In this document: positions 49,758 through 57,327 of the stretch, one piece after another
Numbering within the stretch: position 1 is the stretch's first letter
Layout: each line of letters opens with the position of its first letter
NCBI RefSeq assembly: GCF_030272615.1
Contig: NC_081412.1
Coordinates: forward strand, 106,214,296-106,274,295
Length of the DNA stretch: 60,000 nt
Origin: Cryptomeria japonica
Taxonomy: Eukaryota; Streptophyta; Pinopsida; Cupressales; Cupressaceae
Direction of reading: 5' to 3'
The notes under the pieces: model-generated
What the model saw: only the letters and a program-made list of their open reading frames with translations
What the model was told of the DNA's origin: nothing
Database searches by the model: none
Made by a program: the position numbers and the translations under genes

Positions 49758-49769
49758 ATCATGAAAATA

Positions 49770-50112
49770 TGCTTAATGCATTCTTCTCTGTGAGAGATAA
49801 GTTTGAGGAGCAAGCCCTTATTAATACACTCTTCTCTGTGAGGGAGAAGTTTGAGGTGAAGGCCCTTGTTCCACCCTTTGGGAGCAGTCATGGTGAACGT
49901 CATGATGAGATGAAAACATCAAGTTGAGCAACTCTGTGATGGGCACTTGTGTTCATACTTCATATGCATTCTCATACATGGGAGTAGCCATGATGGATAT
50001 CATCATGTTGAGTACTGTGATGAATCGTGTTCCACTCTCTAGGAGTAGCCATGGTGGATGTCATTTCATGACTATATTATTAACAAGGATTCCTCCCTAG
50101 CTAAGAGGGAGT
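49770..50112 (+). repeat. Diverged short repeats
   Basis: TTCTTCTCTGTGAGRGA recurs at about 49780 and 49830; each copy folds (CTTCTC pairing with GAGAAG). GGAGYAGYCATGGTGGATGTCAT recurs three times near 49880, 49980 and 50043. The segment ends in CTCCCTAGCTAAGAGGGAG, a hairpin that includes a PPT-like purine run. Confidence 0.7.
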
Positions 50113-50444
50113 GTTGATGTTGTGGTGGTCACCCTTGTGAAGAGACAAATGGTGTCATTGAGGACCGACCCCTTGTGAAAGGGTGCCTCCCTCATATATA
50201 TAGAAGATGCAAACTCATTCTCTGATCCATTCAATTTATGTGAAGAGCAGTTTATATATTAGTTAGAGCAGATCGATCCTTTGAAGAAGGCCAATTAAAT
50301 TTGCTCTTGTGAAATTTGCTTCAAGGAGTGAAGCAACATATATTGGGCCCGTATCTTGCATTATTGCTAGACATATTTGATATATAAAGAAGACATTTTA
50401 TGTTGGGTGCTTCTCCCGCGAGTAGGGGGGTTTTCCCTTGGAGA

Positions 50445-50525
50445 TCAAACTGTAGATATTCTGACCAAAAACCTCTTTCAGAGTGAAGGTTGATCACTTC
50501 AGAAAAGGTTTAGGTATGATAGAAA
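50445..50525 (+). pseudogene. Copia RNase H C-terminal remnant
   Basis: The plus-strand frame reads DQTVDILTKNLFQSEG, a stop, then SLQKRFRYD. This resembles the last conserved block of Ty1/copia RNase H, where an Asp-x-x-(V/A)-Asp-(I)-(F/L)-Thr-Lys word is typical. It is the only recognisable protein trace in the 4.4-kb element and suggests derivation from a copia parent. Confidence 0.6.
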
Positions 50526-50622
50526 GGTAATTTTCTTTGCAATTTGTATTTGCATGTTTAATGTGTAAACTTCTTTGTCATGACAGGACATTTTTGGATT
50601 TTATCCCCTGGGTTCATATCTA

Positions 50623-51171
50623 AGAGGTGACAATCTCTCAAGATAATGAACACTTGTATGGAGACATTATAAGGTGACGATCTTATAATGTCCAAACCAG
50701 TTATCATGGTGGATCTCTGGTGAATCATGGATGAAGCCATGATTGTGTTGTGGTAAAACATTCATATGAAATGTTAATGCACATACCACAACTTGGATAA
50801 GATGAGAATTTAAATCTTTCTCATATGATTATCCTTAAGTATTGCGTGTTTAGGCAATACTGATATCACGTGCTTAGGTGATATCGTGTCATCACAAGAT
50901 TGACGTGATGGATATTTGTATCATGTGTCTAGGTGATACTTCATATCATGTATTTAGGTGATATAACATTTGTATAAAATGTTAGTGCACTTATCACAAC
51001 TAGCATAAGGTGAGAAATTAAGCTTTCTCATATGATTATCCTTAAGTATTGCGTGTAGGCAATACTGATATCACATGCTTAGGTGATATCCTATCAATCA
51101 CAAGATTGATGTGATGAACTTCAGGATCACGTGTTTAGGTGATACTACATACCAAATGATTAGATGGTATG
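50623..51171 (+). repeat. Serial array of about 13 short stem-loops
   Basis: Perfect or near-perfect hairpins follow one another at 50623-50638, 50663-50692 (11-bp stem), 50723-50744 (8 bp), 50839-50860 (7 bp), 50862-50885 (8 bp), 50890-50910 (6 bp), 50918-50939, 50943-50964, 51046-51065, 51067-51090, 51097-51115, 51125-51142 and 51148-51171 (7 bp). Seven of them share an 8-nt loop close to GTGTTTAG on different stems: GTATTGC/GCAATAC, GATATCAC/GTGATATC, GTATCAT/GTGATAC. Part of the series is a roughly 200-bp diverged duplication (50760-50975 and 50983-51160). Confidence 0.9.
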
Positions 51172-51286
51172 ATTCTCATGAATGACTAAAATGATCACTA
51201 TCTATTAAATTATGATGCTTGAATATATTGTCTACATTCATCTTACCTAGCTAAGAGGGAGTGTTAATGCATAATAGCTTCGGTAA

Positions 51287-51337
51287 GATAAATGATTGAA
51301 TGAGAGATAAATGAAGTCTCTCATTCAATCATTTATC
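51287..51337 (+). repeat. Perfect 21-bp hairpin with 9-nt loop
   Basis: The arm 51287-51307 (GATAAATG...GAGAGA) is exactly complementary to 51317-51337 (TCTCTC...CATTTATC). The loop is TAAATGAAG. It lies just after an internal PPT-LTR-like junction at 51246-51269. Confidence 0.95.
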
Positions 51338-51529
51338 ATATCGATAACTATGATAAAACCATCAAGCAATTGAATCATCCTTGATAGTCATTCTATATTT
51401 GCATATGACCAAACTATTGATTAAATCATACTATGCATCTTTCTCATGTTCATCTATCGAATGAATCTTGTATCTAGATGAATATTGATCTAACATAATG
51501 ATGACTCCGATTAATATATATTATCGGAT

Positions 51530-51655
51530 TGCATTAGATCAGGTTGCATATCGGGTAGTGTTATGTTAGTCACCGATAGTTATTAGTGTGTTAGTCTACA
51601 CCGATAGTTATCGGTTGTCAAGGCTAACACATCGATAACTATTGGCTATTAGCAT
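51530..51655 (+). repeat. Further inverted repeats
   Basis: Near-perfect palindrome CCGATTAATATATATTATCGG overlaps the start of this stretch (around 51508-51528). ACCGATAGTTATCGGT (about 51600-51615) is a 7-bp stem with a 2-nt loop. CCGATAGTTATTAGTGTGTT (about 51575) pairs with the inverted copy near 51630-51652 at most positions. Confidence 0.75.
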
Positions 51656-51670
51656 TGACAACAAATGATT

Positions 51671-52121
51671 GAGGCAATCCACGTAAGAGCTTGTGGATAG
51701 AATCACCGACTAAGGTAATCCACGTGAGAGATCATGGATAGAATTGTCGACTGAGGCAATCCACTTAAGAGCTTGTGGATAGAATCGCCAACTGAGGCAA
51801 TCCACGTGAGAGCTCATGGATAGAATCGCCGACTGAGGCAATCCAAATAAGAGCTTGTGGATAGAATCGCCGACTAAGTCAATCCACGTGAGAGCTCATG
51901 GATAGAATTGCTGACTGAGGCAATCCACGTAAGAGCTTGTGGATAGAATCGCCGACTGAGGCAATCCACGTGAGAGCTCATGGATAGAATCGCCAACTGA
52001 GGCAATCCACGTGAGAGCTCATGGATAGAATCGTTGACTGAGGCAATCCACACAAGAGCTTATGGATAGAATCACCGACAGAGGCAGTCCACGCAAGAGC
52101 TTGTGAATAGAATCACCGACG
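51671..52121 (+). repeat. 41-bp tandem array, eleven copies, alternating two types
   Basis: Units start every 41 bp from 51671 to 52081 (GAGGCAATCCAC ... GGATAGAATCGCCGACT). Type A has ATCCACGTAAGAGCTTGTGGAT-like cores and type B ATCCACGTGAGAGCTCATGGAT-like cores. They alternate A B A B A B A B and then B A A. Each core folds back on itself, and the inner pairs change together: AAG/CTT in A, GAG/CTC in B. Regular 41-bp register with no variable spacers excludes a CRISPR array. Confidence 0.93.
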
Positions 52122-52294
52122 GAGGCGAATTCACACCTTGAGACTATGGTCCCCTGTGATGAGCATCATATGGTTGATGCAAATACTCCCAATATCATGA
52201 GATGATATTTTTTGAGTAATGGTGAGGGCCATAAGTGTTGACATGGGAGATCACTACACATTCTGTCTGATCATCCTCCCTAGCTAAGAGGGAG

Positions 52295-52655
52295 TGTTAA
52301 TGTTTGTAGCTTCAGTCGAATGATCATTTAGAATACATATAATATATGTTGATTAATAATAATATATTATTATGTTATATTATTATATTATTATTAATCA
52401 TATAAAATTTAATATTCAATATTAATCTATTATATTATTCTAAATTAATAATTGATTGATGAAACATTATAATATTGATTAAATTATTATAATTAAAGGA
52501 GAGACATGTCCATTCAAGGACATGCCTCTCCAAAGGAATATATATAGTATAATGTTATTCAATTTGAGAACACATAGAATTCCAAGAATGCAAGTATCAG
52601 ATTGAATCAGATATATACACTAAAATACATCCAATAAAACCTGGGAAAATCAACA
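52295..52655 (+). repeat. 3' LTR of the 4.4-kb element
   Basis: 361 bp, identical in length to the 5' LTR. By my reading it differs at six positions, mostly transitions. It is preceded by the purine tract GCTAAGAGGGAG (52283-52294) and followed by TGTTG. Confidence 0.93.
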
Positions 52656-52660
52656 TGTTG

Positions 52661-53015
52661 TAGTATCTCCTTTGTTGCTCCTAAATGAGCAAAAGTTGTT
52701 ACAAGGTGTTTTGGCCTTTGAAAGTTGATGAAGAGTGAAATTGTAGAGGATTGTGATGAAGACAGTTTAGAAGAGTTCTTGCTCCACATTCCTCTGTATT
52801 TGGTGCTATGGTTTTGTGCTTTTGGATATAATACTTATGCTTTGTGGATGTTTCTCTTCTATCTTTTCAAGTCCCTGGTGTTGTAGCTAATGTTTTTGGT
52901 TAAGGTAGCATGTTGGCAATATGATGGCTGATTAAGTGTAATAACCCACCAAAATTGATTCAACAAAAATTGAGTATTATATTTTTTTTTATTATGTTTT
53001 ATTCAATTGCATACT
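52661..53015. other. Continuation of the DNA hosting the 4.4-kb element
   Basis: Resumes the sequence interrupted at 48272. No gene. At 52937 TGTAATAACCCACC resembles the first bases of a Ty3/gypsy LTR and may mark another LTR running right; its other end was not found. Confidence 0.4.
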
Positions 53016-53017
53016 CT

Positions 53018-53178
53018 GGGCATCCATCCAATTAGGATTAGGCATTCATCCATTCGGGATGAGCTTCTAACCATATGGGTTAGGCAATTGTCCATACGGG
53101 ACGTAAAATTCCATCTATCCAATACGGGATAGGCATCTACCCATACGGGGTAGGCATCCATCCAAACGGGATAGGAGA
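53018..53178 (+). repeat. Degenerate minisatellite, about seven 22-bp units
   Basis: Variants of TAGGCATCCATCCATACGGGA recur about seven times, each with an (A/T)CGGGA(T/C) word. It is followed by related CGGG words to about 53365. It probably belongs to the LTR-like sequence starting at 52937. Confidence 0.75.
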
Positions 53179-54700
53179 TGCTCTGGCCAGAGACTTAGAC
53201 TCATCGGGACCATTCGGGTCCTGAGTCACTCACTAAGTACTACACTCTTCTAACAAGAATGCACCGAGGTCGCCGTCCTTAGGAGTAATTAAAAATACTA
53301 CAAGCTTGAATTCTGCCTCGGAATTTGGCTTAAAGCCTCGGGAAGTCAAGCGAATCCATACGGGATTCCTTCCGAGTATGCATCGAATTAAGTTTGATTA
53401 CCTTATCTTTCAATTAGGATTCTTACTCAACCAAGCCTAGACCCCACCCACGAACGCCTGAGTACGAGGGACAACTCCGTCCCAAGACTGCCTACATACC
53501 CGCTTCGGCACGGGATCAAGGCGTAAAGTATGTAGTTCTATTTTCTAATCTATGGTTTGATGTAAACTGATTTGTGGGTACGCAACCCTTTCTAGGGTCA
53601 GTGTCCCAGACAGTTTCTCTGCGGTTGCTACCCACGATGGTAGCACTTAAGCGAAGGCTCAAGATGGCCTATTGCTTGTGGCCTAAAAAAAGAAAATAAC
53701 TAGATCCTAATACTTATCATGAACGTCACCCAATTGCAAAACGCCAATATCCCTTCGAGATGAAAGTAAATTTCATGAGGGTATTTAACCTGACCATCCT
53801 TAAAAAAAAAGGGGTTTACTATGGTGTATCTCAACGGATGTGAAAATCATTTAAAAGTTATCTTATTAAATTATCGATCCAAGAGGGATTACCCGCCCCT
53901 TGGATTTTAACTTCCAAATGTCCCTTATTACTCCCCGACGATTTATAGGGACGATGCCACAGACGTCGTTAATGCAGCTTTATTAGGCGTTAAGTGCAGT
54001 AGTTCAACACGACGACATTACCCGTAAGTGTGACCCAGAGGCACCATATATACCGAACGCTGCTAGTTTTGGTTTTCCAACTTCCTTTGTTTAGTTTTCT
54101 AACTACGAAAACAAAAATGAAAGCGTAATAATTGAAATAACTACTTGAAGTGTAATTTGCATAATAATGACCATCACGAAACTTGCATAATAGTAATTGC
54201 ATGAGAGACATAGTTATTCCACAAATAATTCGCATGTTATGAACCATCAATGAGAGCAATTAATCTATGATGTAAGAAGACTTAACGAGTCCAAAATAAC
54301 GATTAAATTTAAGCATTTGTATTGTAAGTTAATCCCTAAGGACCAATCAAGTGTCCCAATGATTCTTAATGGGTTGAGTAACTTAATTTTTAGAAGAATA
54401 TAGTCTACAATTTTAAAACTTACTAAGGGCAATTTAATTATGAACTTCCTACATATTAGCCCAAATTTTTTTTCCTAAGTCGAAATATGATATCATAAAG
54501 CTTACACAAAAAAAGAATTCATTATTTCCTAAATGCCATTTCTATCAATAAAAAAAAAAAAAAGTTTAATTATATAACAAATAGTAACTGTCATAGTGTA
54601 TTAATTTACATATATAAAAAAAAAGAATCCAATTTTAAAATTCCAATTCACAAATTAAAAAGGAAAAGAACTTTTTTTTTTTTTTATTAAATAACTTATT
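53179..54700. other. LTR-like or anonymous DNA
   Basis: Moderate GC to about 54060, then AT-rich. A TATA-like CATATATACCG lies at 54046-54056. No coding frame is recognised; the 89-codon minus frame at 53990-54259 has no familiar motif. Poly-A and poly-T runs occur at 54550-54685. Confidence 0.4.
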
Positions 54701-54716
54701 TTGATTGGTAGTAATT

Positions 54717-54860
54717 AGGGTGCGGGGTGGGGACCACGGGTCCCATCACCCCTGCGGCCCTGCATGCGCAGGTCCGCAGAGATGAGGGGACCCTGTGGGC
54801 CCCTCCATACCCTGCGACGGTTACTATGTAACTGTCCATGCACTGCCGTCCTTTCTACGT
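54717..54860 (+). repeat. GC-rich patch with nested stem-loops
   Basis: GGGGTGGGGACC pairs with GGTCCCATCACCCC with a 2-nt bulge (54724-54752). GAGGGGACCC pairs with GGGCCCCTC further on (54783-54804). The patch stands out sharply from AT-rich flanks. It may be a fragment of an inserted repeat; no gene is visible. Confidence 0.65.
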
Positions 54861-54943
54861 GGAACGCCGTGCGTTACGGGGATTTGAACGATTTTTTCTT
54901 AACGTTGAATGATTTGATTTCCCTCTTCTTTTTTTTTTTGGTG

Positions 54944-54954
<11 letters not shown>

Positions 54955-54986
<32 letters not shown>
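54955..54986 (+). repeat. (TA)n microsatellite
   Basis: About sixteen TA units followed by TGTATATAAAT. The Tyr/Ile-rich frames across it on both strands are artefacts. Confidence 0.95.
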
Positions 54987-54993
<7 letters not shown>

Positions 54994-55342
54994 AATAATT
55001 ATGTTTATATATATATTATTATTTTTAATGTAGGAGTATTGTATTTTAAAATTATTGAAATCACTCAGAGAAGGGTAGATAACAGGTCTGATAGAAATAA
55101 TAATAATAATCACAGATTGAATTTCAGGGATAATTACAATGAAGCAGTAACCAAAGAGGTTCTTCCTCTCTTTTTTTTTCATTTCTTTTGTTCTTTACAC
55201 AGGGAGGTCTATTCACAGAGAAGAGAGATGATTTATTTATACACACAGGGAAAATCTTAAACGCATTTCTACAGAAGATTTAGATAACCAGAAAACGAGA
55301 AATCTTAGAGAGATTGATTATAGCAAGATCCTTTCAAGTATA

Positions 55343-55497
55343 CATTTCAGGCTTAAATCAAATAACCAGAGAAAGAAGAATACATTTCAGACTTTAAATC
55401 AAATAACCAGAGAAAAAGAATACATTTCAGACTTTAAATCAAATAACCAGAGAAAAAGATTACATTTCAGACTTTAAATCAAATAACCAGAGAAAGA
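55343..55497 (+). repeat. 41-bp tandem array, four copies
   Basis: ACATTTCAGACTTTAAATCA followed by AATAACCAGAGAAA is repeated four times with minor variation. To its right, 55540-56010 contains many diverged copies of TTATCAARAATCTGAAAC, an older degenerate array. Confidence 0.9.
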
Positions 55498-55499
55498 TT

Positions 55500-56603
55500 C
55501 AAATCTAAAACTTAATAAGATATTCCAATGATTTAATCTGGACGAGTCTAATTCTTATCAAAATTTTGAAATGAATGGATCTAATTTTTATCAAAAATAA
55601 TCTGAAAACAATAATCTAATTTTCATCAAATGACTCTATTTTACTTCTTCCAAAACTGAAACTAATTTCTTATCAAGAATTTAAAACAAATGAATCTCAT
55701 TCTCATCAATAATTTAATCTACTTCTTATCAAAATCTGAACTAATTTTTATCAAGAATCTGAAACAATGAATCAACAATTTAATCTACTTTTTATCAAAC
55801 ATTTTACTCCACTAATTTTTTTATCAAGAATCTGAAACAATTTAATCTACTTTTTATCAAACATTTTAATCTACTTCTTATCAAAATCTAAAACTAATTT
55901 TTATCAAGAATCTGAAACAATAAATCAAACAATTTAGTCTACTTTTTTTTTTCAAACATTTTAATCTACTTCTTATCAAAATCTGAAAACTAATTTCTTA
56001 TCAAAACACAAATGAATTTCATTCTCATAAAATAATTTAATCAAATCTAATCTACAACAAGAATAAGATGCACGAAACTAAGTTTGAAGGAACCTGGGTG
56101 CTTGAAAATGGTGTAGAGTCTTCCTTGATCCTCCAAATTGAAGAGAAGTCCTCCCAACAAAATCTTAGCTGAAAATGAAAATTGACTACAAAGGAGAATT
56201 TAACTTGCAGAATTTCTTATGGAATAGCCAACACTCATTTTGAAACTTGTACCTCTTTTATAAAAGAAATTTCAAATTCCCACTACCTAATTTTTAATTG
56301 AAAAAAAAAAGAGATTCTCTCCCAATTTGGCCTCCATGCAAATTGATTAGGCTTAGTGGGAGGAGTTACATGCAAGGGTGGTGGAGAAGCCTCTAGAAGC
56401 TTCTTATTCCTCCTACAACATGTGCCTTAATTTGGGTGAGGGAAATTAAATAACCAATTAAAAATATATATGTATATTTTCCATGTGTGTGTGTGGTTTA
56501 TTATTTTTATTCCCTTACAATATTCATTCAATAGTTTATCCAAGGAAATATAATAGAGTTTTGTATTTAATCAAAAAGGTGATAAAGGAGGGTTGTGACA
56601 TCC
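55500..56603 (-). repeat. 3' LTR (at least part) of the gypsy element at the right edge
   Basis: On the minus strand the LTR starts TGTCACAACCC at 56603, immediately after the purine tract AAGGAGGGGAGGA. A TATA site CTTTTATAAAAGAGG lies near 56268-56254. The distal end of the LTR was not identified, because the matching 5' LTR is beyond the window; the left limit given is arbitrary. Confidence 0.6.
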
Positions 56604-56616
56604 TCCCCTCCTTAAT
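56604..56616 (-). promoter_or_regulatory. Polypurine tract of the gypsy element
   Basis: Minus-strand AAGGAGGGGAGGA directly precedes the LTR start TGTCACAACCC, about 60 bp downstream of the pol stop codon. Confidence 0.8.
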
Positions 56617-56673
56617 CTATGCATCGTCCCGATGCACTTATTAAATGCATTCAAAAGAGTTTATAGATCATGT

Positions 56674-57327
56674 TCAAAACAAAAAAGGAAACAGCTGCTG
56701 CATCTCCTTAGTATCCTCCCACGTGGCATTCTTCTCGTCATACTGGTCCCATTGCACTTTGCACTGATCAACCTCTCTGTTGCGCAACTGGCACTGGCGC
56801 CTCTCCAAGATTTTGAATGGCTCTATCATTATTCCCCCCATTTCTTGGACCTGTAAAGCATCCCAATTCAAAATGTGTTTCTCATCAGGTACATACTTTT
56901 TAAGAAGAGATACATGGAAGACGTCATGGATTCGGCTCAATTGGGGAGGTAAGGCCAACCGATAAGCAACTGGATTAATTCTTCCCAATATTTCAAAATG
57001 TCCGACATAACGAGGTGCAAGCTTAGTCTTTTTCCCAAATCTTATGGAACTCTTGTGTGGCCTAACCCTTAGGAAGACTTTCTCTCCTACCTCAAACTCC
57101 CTTGGTGTTCTGTTTTTATCTGCATAACTTTTCTGCCTATCCGAGGCTTCCTTCAATCTTTGCCTAATTTCCTTAGTTTTCCTTTCCATTTCTTTCAACA
57201 TATTTGGCCCAATAATCACTCTATCTTCAAGACTATCCCAACTCAAAGGTGTTCGACATGGTCTACCATACAAAGCTTCAAAAGGTGCCATTCCCAAAGA
57301 TGTTTGATATGTATTATTGTAGGCAAC
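56674..57327 (-). pseudogene. Ty3/gypsy pol 3' end: integrase C-terminus and chromodomain-like tail
   Basis: This continues pol in another frame after a frameshift near 57327. It begins [20 protein letters not shown], the end of the integrase core. [13 protein letters not shown] and [14 protein letters not shown] follow, the integrase C-terminal GPY/F-like region. [15 protein letters not shown] comes next. The end, [20 protein letters not shown]...ATWED, resembles the chromodomain-like tail of chromoviruses, which targets integration to particular chromatin. The stop codon lies at about 56674. The break looks like loss of one base in a short T run; otherwise the frame is intact. Confidence 0.88.

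Larger units (their letters stand above)
48273..52655 (+). mobile_element. Complete 4.4-kb non-coding LTR element rich in stem-loops
   Basis: Two 361-bp LTRs (48273-48633 and 52295-52655) start TGTTAATGTTTGTAGC and end AAAATCAACA. They are flanked by a perfect 5-bp duplication TGTTG (48268-48272, 52656-52660). A primer site TGGTATCAGAGC abuts the 5' LTR and a purine tract AAGAGGGAG abuts the 3' LTR. I count six differences between the LTRs, so insertion is recent. The 3.66-kb interior has no long frame. The only protein trace is a copia RNase H tail-like DQTVDILTKNLFQSEG at about 50445-50490. The rest is tandem arrays and serial hairpins. Size and lack of genes place it among large non-autonomous (LARD-like) elements, moved by a partner's enzymes. 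Confidence 0.92.

Noticed and set aside
49408-52121. The 67-bp and 41-bp arrays as CRISPR-like arrays
   Set aside because: The units are contiguous without unique spacers, lie between LTRs in plant nuclear-type DNA, and no cas genes are present.
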